From contig NZ_JAINUL010000001.1 of NCBI RefSeq assembly GCF_020639365.1, forward strand, positions 3,175,223 to 3,239,222: 64,000 nt of DNA. Direction: 5' to 3'. This stretch comes from Streptomyces flavotricini. Lineage in GTDB: Bacteria > Actinomycetota > Actinomycetes > Streptomycetales > Streptomycetaceae. The position numbers were made by a program, and so were the translations under genes. Every line of letters starts with the position of its first letter. Position 1 is the first letter of the stretch. Below are positions 1 through 8,826 of this stretch, in pieces. The notes beneath the pieces were generated by a model, which saw only the letters and a program-made list of their open reading frames with translations, did not search any database and was not told where the DNA came from.

Positions 1-1478
1 CGGGCCTGGGCCCGCGCGGGAGCCGGTGCCTTCGTACGGACCAGCACCAGGACCAGCAGCGCCCCCGCCAGCCCCATCAGCCCCGAGGTCAGGAACGTCC
101 CGCGCAGTCCGCTCGCGAAGGCCTCCTCGACCCAGACCCGTGCGGCCGGACCCGTCGCCAGCAGCTGCCCGGCCCGCCCGGAGGCCAACGCCTCGGCCGT
201 GCCGTGGCCTTGGCCGGAGCCGGCGAGCCCGTCCCGCAGCCCGGCCTGGAAGACCGCGCCGAGCACCGCGACCCCGAGGGCCATGCCCAGCTGCCGCGCG
301 GTGTTCAGGGCCCCGCCGGCCATGCCCGCCCGGGCCGGGGTCACGGCCCCCATCGCGGCGGCGGCCAGGGCCGGGGTCGCCATGCCCACTCCGAGCCCGG
401 TCACCACCAGCCCCGGGACCAGGACCGACCAGCCGTCGCCCGCGTCCGTCATCCAGGCCTGGAGCAGCGCGCCCGCCCCGATCAGCAGCATCCCGCCGCC
501 GATGGTCAGCCGCGCCGGGGCTCCGTGCAGCAGCCGCCCGGCCACCGCGGAGACGGCGAACGAGGAGATGCTCAGCGGCACCAGCACCAGGCCGGCGGAG
601 ACCGGGCCCATCCCCTCCGCGGACTGCAGCCACAGGGAGACGTACATCAGGTACGAGAAGGCCGCGCCCGACAGCAGCAGCGCCCCGGCCATGACGCCGA
701 CGAAGGAGCGGCTGCGGAACAGCGAGAGGTCCAGCATGGGGCGGGGGCTGCGCAGTTCGACGAGGACGAACGCGGCGAAGGCGGCCACGCCGAGACCGAG
801 GAGGCCGAGGGTGGCGGCGCCGGTCCAGCCGTTCTCGCCGACCCGGATCAGGGCGTAGGTGACGGCCGCGGCCCCGGTGGTGAACGCGGCCATGCCGGGC
901 AGGTCGAGGCCCTTGGCGTGGGGGTCACGGGATTCGGCGACCGACTTCAGCGTCACGTACACGGCCAGGGCGCAGACGGGGAGGTTGATGAAGAAGATCC
1001 AGCGCCAGCCGAAGTGCTGGGTGAGCAGCCCGCCGATGATCGGGCCGGCCGCGGCGGCGGCCCCGTTGACCGCGCCCCAGACCCCGAAGGCGACCCCGCG
1101 GTCACGGCCCTGGTAGGCGCTGCTGAGCAGGGCCATGGTGGTGGCGAACATCGCGGCGCCACCGATGCCCTGGACGGTGCGGAAGGCGATCAGCGCGGCC
1201 GGGCCGCCGGCCAGCCCGCAGGCGAGGGAGGCGGCGGCGAAGAGGGCGAGCCCGCCGAGGTAGACGCGGCGGCGGCCGATCCGGTCGGCGAGGGAGCCGG
1301 CGCCGAGCAGCAGGGCGGCGAGGGCCAGGGCGTAGCCGTCGACGACCCACTGGAGTCCGGAGAAGGAGGTGTGCATGTCGGCGGCCATGTCGGGCAGGGC
1401 GACCATCACGATCGTGACGTCGACCAGGAGCATGAACGCCCCGAGGCACACCGCGGTCAGCGGGAGCCATTTGCGCAT
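1..1478 (-). CDS. MFS drug exporter, DHA2 (EmrB/QacA) type, 3' end cut off by window
   Basis: Probable proton-driven efflux permease of the inner membrane. The gene reads leftwards and leaves the window, so the C-terminus is not visible. From the ATG at 1478 the protein begins MRKWLPLTAVCLGAFMLLVD, giving a first membrane helix with the acidic D of the 14-helix family. A motif-A-like loop GSLADRIGRRR follows helix 2, and an antiporter-type motif C (GAVNGAAAAAGPIIGG) lies further on. Many hydrophobic helices follow. The 136-bp gap to the divergent Lrp-type regulator suggests shared control of export and regulator. The substrate cannot be told from sequence. Family call is firm; drug specificity is inference. 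Confidence 0.88.
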   Translation of the reverse strand, partial: MRKWLPLTAVCLGAFMLLVDVTIVMVALPDMAADMHTSFSGLQWVVDGYALALAALLLGAGSLADRIGRRRVYLGGLALFAAASLACGLAGGPAALIAFRTVQGIGGAAMFATTMALLSSAYQGRDRGVAFGVWGAVNGAAAAAGPIIGGLLTQHFGWRWIFFINLPVCALAVYVTLKSVAESRDPHAKGLDLPGMAAFTTGAAAVTYALIRVGENGWTGAATLGLLGLGVAAFAAFVLVELRSPRPMLDLSLFRSRSFVGVMAGALLLSGAAFSYLMYVSLWLQSAEGMGPVSAGLVLVPLSISSFAVSAVAGRLLHGAPARLTIGGGMLLIGAGALLQAWMTDAGDGWSVLVPGLVVTGLGVGMATPALAAAAMGAVTPARAGMAGGALNTARQLGMALGVAVLGAVFQAGLRDGLAGSGQGHGTAEALASGRAGQLLATGPAARVWVEEAFASGLRGTFLTSGLMGLAGALLVLVLVRTKAPAPARAQA

Positions 1479-1614
1479 GGGAGAACTCCTCGGGACCCGG
1501 AGGCCCGGCAGGGGGTGGTGGTGGGGTGGCGGTGGCTCCAAACTCCCACCCGGACGGCCGATCCCCCACCCAGACCCTCCCGGCTGCCGGATTTCACTCT
1601 TCGGATCCCCTGTC

Positions 1615-2649
1615 ATGATGGAATCCATGACCACGCCCGTGCAGCTGGACGGCCTCGACCGCGCCCTGATGCAGGCCCTGATGATCGACGGACGGGCCGC
1701 CTTCAGCAGGATCGCCGAGGTCCTGGAGGTCTCCGACCAGACGGTGGTGCGCCGCTACCGCCGGCTGCGCACCTCGGGCCTGCTCCGGGTGATCGGGCTG
1801 CCGCTGGGCAACCGCGTCGGGCTCTTCGAATCCTGGCTGCGGGTGCAGTGCGCGCCGGACGCCGCGCTCGCGGTGGCCGAGGCGCTGGCCCGGCGGCCGG
1901 ACATCTCCTGGGTGAAGCTCGGCTCGGGCGGCACCGAGATCCACTGCCTGACCAAGGCCCGCACCCGCCAGGACCGCGACGGCCTGCTCCTGGACAAGCT
2001 GCCGCGCACCCGCCGGGTGACCGGGGTCAGCGCCCACACCATCCTGCGGGTGTACATCGGCGGCCCGGCGCAGTGGTCCGGCCTCGACGTGCTGCGGCCC
2101 GAGCAGATCGCGGCGCTGGACCGGCCGGCGGCCCGGCCCCCCGTGGCGGCCGGGCCGGAGCGCGAACGGTACGTCCTGGACGAGGCCGAGCACGCGCTGC
2201 TGGCCGTGCTGGCCCAGGACGGCCGGGCCGGCTATCCGGAGCTGGCCCGGGCCTCGGGCCTGTCGGAGTCGACCGCGCGCCGCCGGCTGGAGCGGCTGCG
2301 CGAGCTGCGGGCGCTCTACTTCGACGTGGAGTTCGTCCCCTCGGCCCTGGGCTTCGAGGCGGAGGCGACGCTGACGCTGACCGCGGCCCCGGCCCGGCTG
2401 GCGGAGGTGGGCGCCGCGCTGGCCGCCCACCCGGAGGTGCCCTTCGCGGCCGCGGTGACCGGCACGGCCAATCTGATGGCGGTGGTGGTGTGCCGCGACA
2501 CCGACGCGCTGTACACGTACATGACCGAGCGGATCGGCGCGGTGCCCGGCATCCAGCACGTGGAGGTGATCCCGACCCTGCGCAACATCAAGCGGGCCGG
2601 GATGCTGGTGGAGGGCGGGCGGCTGGTCGATCCGCCGCCCGCCCCCTGA
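1615..2649 (+). CDS. Double-length Lrp/AsnC family transcriptional regulator
   Basis: A 344-residue DNA-binding regulator, about twice the usual Lrp length. It contains two full AsnC-type units in tandem. The first helix-turn-helix is near residues 10-55 (LDRALMQALMIDGRAAFSRI onward), followed by an effector-binding-like domain. A second helix-turn-helix (LLAVLAQDGRAGYPELARAS) and a second ligand-binding domain follow. Tandem Lrp proteins are common in actinomycetes and probably form the dimer within one chain. Three in-frame ATGs (1615, 1618, 1627) are possible starts; 1615 has a weak GGA nine bases upstream. Divergent from the MFS exporter, which it may control. The effector is unknown. Confidence 0.88.
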   Translation: MMESMTTPVQLDGLDRALMQALMIDGRAAFSRIAEVLEVSDQTVVRRYRRLRTSGLLRVIGLPLGNRVGLFESWLRVQCAPDAALAVAEALARRPDISWVKLGSGGTEIHCLTKARTRQDRDGLLLDKLPRTRRVTGVSAHTILRVYIGGPAQWSGLDVLRPEQIAALDRPAARPPVAAGPERERYVLDEAEHALLAVLAQDGRAGYPELARASGLSESTARRRLERLRELRALYFDVEFVPSALGFEAEATLTLTAAPARLAEVGAALAAHPEVPFAAAVTGTANLMAVVVCRDTDALYTYMTERIGAVPGIQHVEVIPTLRNIKRAGMLVEGGRLVDPPPAP

Positions 2650-2676
2650 ACCGCGGAGCCCTGCGGGCCCCGGCGG

Positions 2677-5331
2677 CTAGCGCAGGAGGACACCGCCCCC
2701 CGGGCCCGCGTCACGGGCCGCTTCGGTCTCCACCGGGGCCGCGACCAGCCCCAGTTCGGCCGGCGTCGCCAGCATCGGGTGTGCGGGCAGGATCCGTACG
2801 GTGTAGCCGTAGGGCCCCGTACGGTCGAGGGCGAGCGGGCCCTCGTACATCCAGCGCCCCTCCAGGTCCGGGCCGGCGGTGGGCTTGAGCGGGAAGGACC
2901 GCCCGTCGCGGATCACGTCCTGCGGATCCACCCGCCCCGCGACGGCCTGCACCTCGACGTCCTCGGGGGTGAGCGCGTCCAGCGCCACCCGCACCCGCAG
3001 CGTGAGCGTGGCCCCGAGCTCGGCGGTGCCGTTCACCGGGGCCGCGGCCAGCGCCTCCACGTGCTCGACGGCGACCCGCGGCCAGGCCGCCCGGACCCGT
3101 CCCTTCCACCAGGCCAGGTCCCGTGCCGCGTCCGCGTCCAGGGCCCGGTGGGAGCGCGCGGCCGGCGCGTACAGCCGCTCCACGTACTCCCGCACCATGC
3201 GACCCGCGAGCACCTTGGGACCCAGTGAAACGAGGGTGCGCCGGACCATCTCGATCCACCGCACCGGCAGTCCGCTGCGGTCGGCCCGGTCGTAGAACCG
3301 CGGCGCGACCCGGTCCTCGATCAACTCGTAGAGGGCGCCGGCCTCCAGGTCGTCGCGCCGGTCCTCGTCCGTCCCGAGGCCGTCGGCCGTCGGGATGGCC
3401 CAGCCGAAGTCCGGTTCGAACCACTCGTCCCACCAGCCGTCCAGCACGGACAGGTTGAGGCAGCCGTTGAGCGCCGCCTTCATCCCGCTGGTCCCGCAGG
3501 CCTCCAGCGGCCGCAGCGGATTGTTCAGCCAGACGTCGCAGCCCGGGTAGAGCTTCTGCGCCATGGCCATGCCGTAGTCGGGCAGGAAGACGATCCGGTG
3601 CCGCACCCGCGGATCGTCCGAGAACCGCACCAGCTCCTGGACGAGCCGCTTGCCCCCGTCGTCGGCCGGGTGGGCCTTGCCGGCGACGACGATCTGCACG
3701 GGCCGGTCCGGGTCGAGCAGCAGCGCGCGCAGCCGCTCGGGGTCGCGCAGCATCAGCGTGAGCCGCTTGTACGAGGGCACGCGCCGGGCGAACCCGATGG
3801 TGAGCACGTCCGGGTCGAGCACGGAGTCCACCCAGCCGAGTTCGGCCTCCGCGGCCCCGCGCTGGAGCCACGAGGCCCGCAGCCGGTCGCGCACCTCCTG
3901 CACCAGCTGCTCGCGCAGCACGCGCCGCAGGTCCCAGATGTCCTGGTCTCCGATGTCGGCGACCGCGTCCCAGCGCTGGGAGCCGCCCACCGACAGCGCG
4001 TCCTCGGTGCGCCCTGCGCCGATCTGGCGGACGCCGAGGCGGACCACCTCGGGGGCCACCCAGGTCGGGGCGTGCACGCCGTTGGTCACGGAGGTGATCG
4101 GCACGTCCGCCGGGTCGAAGCCCGGCCACAGCCCGGCGAACATGCCGCGGCTGACCGCCCCGTGCAGGGTGGAGACCCCGTTGGCCCGCTGGGCCAGCCG
4201 CAGCCCCATCACCGCCATGTTGAAGACCCCGGGGTCGCCGCCGGGATAGGACTCGGCGCCCAGTTCCAGGATCCGGTCGACCGGCAGGGCGGCCAGCTCC
4301 GCTCCGGGCCCGAAGTGCCGGGCGACGAGGGCCCGCTCGAAGCGGTCGATGCCGGCGGGCACCGGCGTGTGCGTCGTGAACACGGTCCCGGCGCGCACCG
4401 CCTCGACGGCGGCCTCGAAGCCGAGCCCCTGCTCCCCTTCCAGTTCCCTTATGCGTTCGAGCCCGAGGAAGCCGGCGTGTCCCTCGTTCGTGTGGAACAC
4501 CTCGGGGTCGGGATGTCCGGTGATCCCGCAGTACGCGCGCACTGCGCGCACGCCTCCGATGCCGAGCAGCATCTCCTGGAGGAGGCGGTGGTCGCTGCCG
4601 CCTCCGTAGAGCCGGTCGGTCACCTCGCGGGCGCCGGCGTCGTTGTCCTCGACGTCGGAGTCGAGGAGCAGGAGCGGGACGCGGCCGACGCGGGCCTGCC
4701 AGATGTGTGCGTGCAGGGCGCGGCCGCCCGGCAGGCTCAGGGTCACCCGGGCCGGTGCCCCCTCGCCGTCGCGCAGGAGGGAGACGGGGAGCTCGTTGGG
4801 GTCGAGGACGGGATAGTGCTCCTGCTGCCAGCCGTCGCGGGAGAGCGACTGGCGGAAGTAGCCGTGCCGGTAGAGAAGTCCCACTCCGATGAGGGGGACG
4901 CCGAGGTCGCTGGCGGCCTTGAGGTGGTCCCCGGCGAGGATGCCGAGCCCGCCGGAGTACTGCGGCAGGGCGGCGGTGATCCCGAACTCGGGCGAGAAGT
5001 AGGCGATCCCTGCGGGCAGCTCGGCATGGTCCTCGTGACTCTGGTACCACCTCCCGCCGTGGACGTAGTCGTCGAGGTCGGCGGCGACGACGGCGAGCCG
5101 GCGCAGGAACCGCCGGTCGCCGGCCAGTTCCTCGAGCCGGGGTGCGGAGACCGCGCCGAGCAGCCGGACGGGATCGCCGCCGGCGGCCTGCCAGCCCTCG
5201 GGGTCGACGGATTGGAAGAGTTCACGGGTCTCGGTATGCCACGACCAGCGCAGATTGCGCGCGAGATCGGCAAGCGGAAGCAATGGTTCCGGGAGGACGG
5301 GGCGCACGGTGAATCGACGGATAGCCTTCAC
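2677..5331 (-). CDS. glgP: Alpha-glucan (glycogen/maltodextrin) phosphorylase
   Basis: Releases glucose-1-phosphate from alpha-1,4-glucan in the cytosol. The 884-residue protein has the short-form phosphorylase layout of actinobacteria (TIGR02094-like), with the N-terminal DUF3417-type segment LADLARNLRWSWHTE. The pyridoxal-phosphate site is GTSGMKAALNG with the cofactor lysine at about residue 618, and glucan/phosphate-site motifs such as NEGHAGFLGLERI and FARRVPSYKR are present. The GTG start at 5331 gives the conserved opening VKAIRRFTVRPVLPEPLLPL; a weak GAAGG lies upstream, and the longer in-frame extension is arginine-rich shadow sequence. It lies beside the glgE operon and opposes it functionally by degrading glucan. 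Confidence 0.95.
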   Translation of the reverse strand: MKAIRRFTVRPVLPEPLLPLADLARNLRWSWHTETRELFQSVDPEGWQAAGGDPVRLLGAVSAPRLEELAGDRRFLRRLAVVAADLDDYVHGGRWYQSHEDHAELPAGIAYFSPEFGITAALPQYSGGLGILAGDHLKAASDLGVPLIGVGLLYRHGYFRQSLSRDGWQQEHYPVLDPNELPVSLLRDGEGAPARVTLSLPGGRALHAHIWQARVGRVPLLLLDSDVEDNDAGAREVTDRLYGGGSDHRLLQEMLLGIGGVRAVRAYCGITGHPDPEVFHTNEGHAGFLGLERIRELEGEQGLGFEAAVEAVRAGTVFTTHTPVPAGIDRFERALVARHFGPGAELAALPVDRILELGAESYPGGDPGVFNMAVMGLRLAQRANGVSTLHGAVSRGMFAGLWPGFDPADVPITSVTNGVHAPTWVAPEVVRLGVRQIGAGRTEDALSVGGSQRWDAVADIGDQDIWDLRRVLREQLVQEVRDRLRASWLQRGAAEAELGWVDSVLDPDVLTIGFARRVPSYKRLTLMLRDPERLRALLLDPDRPVQIVVAGKAHPADDGGKRLVQELVRFSDDPRVRHRIVFLPDYGMAMAQKLYPGCDVWLNNPLRPLEACGTSGMKAALNGCLNLSVLDGWWDEWFEPDFGWAIPTADGLGTDEDRRDDLEAGALYELIEDRVAPRFYDRADRSGLPVRWIEMVRRTLVSLGPKVLAGRMVREYVERLYAPAARSHRALDADAARDLAWWKGRVRAAWPRVAVEHVEALAAAPVNGTAELGATLTLRVRVALDALTPEDVEVQAVAGRVDPQDVIRDGRSFPLKPTAGPDLEGRWMYEGPLALDRTGPYGYTVRILPAHPMLATPAELGLVAAPVETEAARDAGPGGGVLLR

Positions 5332-5469
5332 ACGTTCTACCTTCGCAGGCGATTGCGGATCGAAGCGGCCGCACCACGCTGTGCGTCCGCGCATCACCCC
5401 GGGAAGGCTAGCCTCACCGGGGCCCCGCCTGCCACGGTGCCTCCGGCGCCGGACGCACCGCCTCCAACG

Positions 5470-5517
5470 CCGCCGCCCCGGACGCCCCGTGCGGTGCACG
5501 GGCGCCCGGGGCGGCGG
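5470..5517 (-). terminator. Hairpin terminator downstream of the beta-helix/PKD gene
   Basis: Perfect 12-bp arms CCGCCGCCCCGG (5470-5481) and CCGGGGCGGCGG (5506-5517), with a second GC-rich stem nested inside. It lies about 36 bases past the stop codon at 5553 and upstream of the glgP start, which fits a terminator separating the two leftward genes. The rest of 5332-5552 shows no gene. Confidence 0.65.
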
Positions 5518-5552
5518 GTGTTGCGCGTCGGTGACGGTGTTCCCGCCGCCGG

Positions 5553-8300
5553 TCAGCCCTGGGTGAAGTAGCCGAGCAGGTCGGTGATCACGTGGGTGCT
5601 GCCGCCGTAGCTGTTCCAGACGGACACGCGGCCGCCGTCGCCGACCGGGGTGGTGACGTGGTTGGGGACGGTGTCGCCGGGGCGGGTGTTGAGGCTGCTC
5701 GCGCCCGGGCGGGTGGTGCCGTACGCGTACACGGTGAGGAAGCCGGGGCCGGTGGAGTCGGTCGCGGTGACGTTCAGCGCGGCGCCGACGGCGCCCTCGG
5801 GCAGACCGGTCACCGTGGTGGTGGCGCCGGGGGCCGGCTTGCCGGTGGTGCGGGTGTCGGCGAGGCGGCGCGGGACGACGGGGGTGAAGAGTGCCTTGGC
5901 GTCCTTGGCGTACCAGCCGACGGCGTCGAGGATCAGGTGGGTGGAGCCGGTGTTGGTGTAGAGGGTGATGGTGCCGTCGGGGCCGACGGGGACGATGGCC
6001 TGGTTCGACTTGTCCTTGCCGGGCTCCAGGTTGAGGTTCGAGGTCGCGGGCCGCTTGTCCGGGTCGGCGTAGGCGATGACGTGGGCGTTCTCGGTGGAGC
6101 CGGTACCGGTCAGGTTGAAGGCGACGGCCGTGGCGTCGGCGGGGATCCCGTTCACCCCGGCGACCTTCACCGTGCGGGTCTGACCGCCGCCCAGCGCGCC
6201 GCCCGCGGTGCGGGTGTCGACGACGCGGGTCGGCGTGATCGGGGAGAACCGCTGGCCGATGCCGGGCTGGTAGTAGCCGACGAAGTCCACGACCAGCGCG
6301 GCCTTGCCGGAGTTGAGCTGCGCGGAGACCTTGCCGTCGGCGCCGACCGGGACGGTGACGGTGTTGGCGGAGGTGCCGCCCGCCCTGACGTTGACGTTCG
6401 AGGTGGCGGGGCGGGGCTGGCCCGAGGGCCAGACGCTGAGGTGGGTGTCCTCGGTGGCACCGGTGACGGTCACGTTCAGGACGGCCGCGGCCATGCTGCC
6501 GGACAGGACGTGGTCCGGCACGGTGATCCCGACCGGCAGCGTCACCGCGGTGGGGCTCCCGCCCCAGAGAACGGTGCCGTTGGCACGCGTGTCCAGCAGC
6601 CGGAACGGCGCCGTGGCGACGTAGCCGGACGGCGCGTAGTCGACCTTCACGCTCCGCGTGGCCGTGGACGTGGCCCCCTTCACGTCGCGGACCGTGAACG
6701 TGACCTTGTACTCACCGGGCCGGGCGTAGGTGTGACTCGTGCCGGACAGCCCGGTCTGGTGCGAGGTGGCGCCGTCACCGAAGTCGAAGTCCACGCTCTC
6801 CACCGGCCAGGGCGTGACGGAGGCCGCGGTCTTGACGTCCACGCTCAGCGGAGGGGTGTGGCCGATCGGGTTGTCCGAGGTCGGCAGAACCGGATCCACG
6901 GCGAGGGCAGCGGTGAGCGGACCGGCCGCGGTCACGTTCGTCGACTTGGCGTCGGACACCGTCTCCCCGGCGCCCGAGACGGCCGACACCTTGACCGCGC
7001 ACCACGCACAGGGCGCGCTGTAGACGTGCTCGGCCGTGGTCGCCCTCGTCACGGTGGGGGCCGTGCCGTCGCCGAAGTCGTAGTGGAACGTCAGCGCGCC
7101 CGGCCACCGGTTGTCCGCGGTGGCCGTCGCCTTCACCGTGGTGCCCACCGGCGCCCAGTACGGGTCGAGGTCCAGCCGGACGCCCTTCAGGTAGTCCTGG
7201 GTCTCGCGGGCTCCGCGGTCCAGGTACCCGCCGTCCTTGCCGGTGTTCGGGACGCGGGGGTCGTCGGTGGCGGGCTTCCCGTGGATGTCGGTGGGCAGGA
7301 CGCCCGGAGCGGTCGCGTCGGCGGAGTCGATGGTGGGCGAACCGTCCATCGCACCGACCTTGTAGCCGTCGGGGGCCAGGATGTCGTGTGCACCCTGGCC
7401 GGTCGCGGACTGGAAGGCCGCCGGGCTCGGGTAGGCCTTGCCGGCCCAGGTGTACGGGTTCACCGCCGGCGTTCCGTGGCCGCTGAACACGTTGTAGTCC
7501 ACTCGCGTGCCCTCGGCCGCACTCTGCGACACGTCGACGCCGCCCCGCGGACCCGCCGACCGGCAGCCACTGTGGGTGGACTCACTGAAGATCACATTGT
7601 TGAACAGTGCGGAGCCGGTCGAGGCGCCGCCGAACGACACGGTCGCCCCGCAGAGGGCGGAGAAGTCGTTGTTGGTGATGACCGTGCCGGGCGCGTCCAC
7701 CACCGCCACGTTGCTCGACCCCAGGGTTCCGTTGAGCTCGTTGCGGCTGAGGACGGTACCCCGCGCGCCGCCCTCGACCCGGACCCCCCACACCGAGCCG
7801 CGGGTGAAGCGCACGTCCGCGCTCCCTTCCCCGATGACGAGGCCGTCGAGCTCACCCCCGCCGCTCTGGATCCGGTCCAGCTCGACGTCGGTGGACCGGG
7901 AGACCCGGATGCCGTCGCCGACGTACATGCCGCGCACCACCACGTGGCCCGCACCGGTGAGGGTCAGGCCCTTGCCGAGATCCACCCGGCTGTAGCCGTC
8001 CGCCGCACCGGACACGAAGGCGATCGGCTTGCCGGGCTCGCCGGAACGGTCGATGGTGACGGCCTCGTCGTACGGCTGGCCCGGATCGATCCGCACCGTC
8101 TGGCCCGGCCCTACGATCCGGGCCGCCGCGGAGATCGTGCAGAACGGGGCGGCCTGTGCGCCGGACCCCGTGTCCGAGCAGTTGGCGTCGGACTTGTTGA
8201 CGTAGAGCGTGGCCGGCGCATCGGCGGCCGCGGCGGCCGGTACACCGAGAAGGGTGACGAGCCCCGCGGTGAGCAGGACCACCATACGAGTGGGACGCAA
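5553..8300 (-). CDS. Secreted protein: beta-helix region, two PKD domains, three C-terminal RLxDTR repeats
   Basis: A 915-residue exported protein of unknown function. Residues 1-28 form a signal peptide (hydrophobic core VVLLTAGLVTLLGVPAAAAA). Residues 30-330 have the short repeating strands of a right-handed parallel beta-helix (MYVGDGIRV, IVIGEGSADVRF-like turns). Two PKD domains follow, marked by FHYDFGDGTAP and VDFDFGDGATS. The last ~350 residues are three copies of a ~115-residue module opening with FRLLDTR, TRVVDTR or RRLADTR and closing with FVGYYQPG, AVGWYAKD or LLGYFTQG. The TTG start at 8300 is supported by AAGGA nine bases upstream; ATG 8285 is the alternative. PKD modules usually mediate surface or glycan interactions, so an adhesive or glycan-binding role is inference. 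No catalytic residues recognised. Confidence 0.88.
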   Translation of the reverse strand: MRPTRMVVLLTAGLVTLLGVPAAAAADAPATLYVNKSDANCSDTGSGAQAAPFCTISAAARIVGPGQTVRIDPGQPYDEAVTIDRSGEPGKPIAFVSGAADGYSRVDLGKGLTLTGAGHVVVRGMYVGDGIRVSRSTDVELDRIQSGGGELDGLVIGEGSADVRFTRGSVWGVRVEGGARGTVLSRNELNGTLGSSNVAVVDAPGTVITNNDFSALCGATVSFGGASTGSALFNNVIFSESTHSGCRSAGPRGGVDVSQSAAEGTRVDYNVFSGHGTPAVNPYTWAGKAYPSPAAFQSATGQGAHDILAPDGYKVGAMDGSPTIDSADATAPGVLPTDIHGKPATDDPRVPNTGKDGGYLDRGARETQDYLKGVRLDLDPYWAPVGTTVKATATADNRWPGALTFHYDFGDGTAPTVTRATTAEHVYSAPCAWCAVKVSAVSGAGETVSDAKSTNVTAAGPLTAALAVDPVLPTSDNPIGHTPPLSVDVKTAASVTPWPVESVDFDFGDGATSHQTGLSGTSHTYARPGEYKVTFTVRDVKGATSTATRSVKVDYAPSGYVATAPFRLLDTRANGTVLWGGSPTAVTLPVGITVPDHVLSGSMAAAVLNVTVTGATEDTHLSVWPSGQPRPATSNVNVRAGGTSANTVTVPVGADGKVSAQLNSGKAALVVDFVGYYQPGIGQRFSPITPTRVVDTRTAGGALGGGQTRTVKVAGVNGIPADATAVAFNLTGTGSTENAHVIAYADPDKRPATSNLNLEPGKDKSNQAIVPVGPDGTITLYTNTGSTHLILDAVGWYAKDAKALFTPVVPRRLADTRTTGKPAPGATTTVTGLPEGAVGAALNVTATDSTGPGFLTVYAYGTTRPGASSLNTRPGDTVPNHVTTPVGDGGRVSVWNSYGGSTHVITDLLGYFTQG

Positions 8301-8826
8301 CAGAGACGATCCTTCAAAAAAAGTGAAGTGGATTCAGGACATTCCGGCAGCCGGAAGCGCGTACGGAACCCACTGAGACGGGCCTCATGATCCTCCCTGC
8401 GGGCAGCGCTGTCACTCCGGATAATCCGCCCTCACCGCCCCAAATACCCACTCAGCGAAGGGGCTCCTGGTGTCACTGCGACGGGCGTGTCAGGACGTAC
8501 ATCCGTTAGTCCCGACCGACTTGACTGAGCCTCGGCAGATGTCGGCCAAGACCTTGGTCCGGGCCGCGCGACTACGTACGAGTAGTTAACCGGGGGACCT
8601 GATTGAGCGGGGTGAGAGTGGGCAGGGCTCCCCGCGTACACGCACGGCACCCCGCCCCACCACCTCTCCCGCCACCCGAGTGAACGCGGACAGGAGCGGC
8701 CATGCCCGCAGCCCAGCCGTCTTCTGAGCGGCTAGAAACAGAGCGAACAGAGCGTGCACGACCAGCCGGTGCTCCGGCTGGACTGTTGTCACCGAGCCCT
8801 GCGAACTGCCCCCAGGTGATCCCATC
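8301..8826. other. 526-bp intergenic region between divergent genes
   Basis: No convincing gene. It should hold the promoters of the leftward beta-helix/PKD gene and of the rightward glgE operon. A TTGGTC (8554-8559) followed after 17 bases by TACGAG (8577-8582) is one possible promoter for the operon; support is weak. Bases 8311-8330 are unusually A/T-rich for this window. Confidence 0.4.

Noticed and set aside
204..2888. Long rightward frame across the MFS gene, Lrp regulator and end of glgP
   Set aside because: Shadow frame crossing three clear genes; the product is Gly/Arg/His-rich low complexity.
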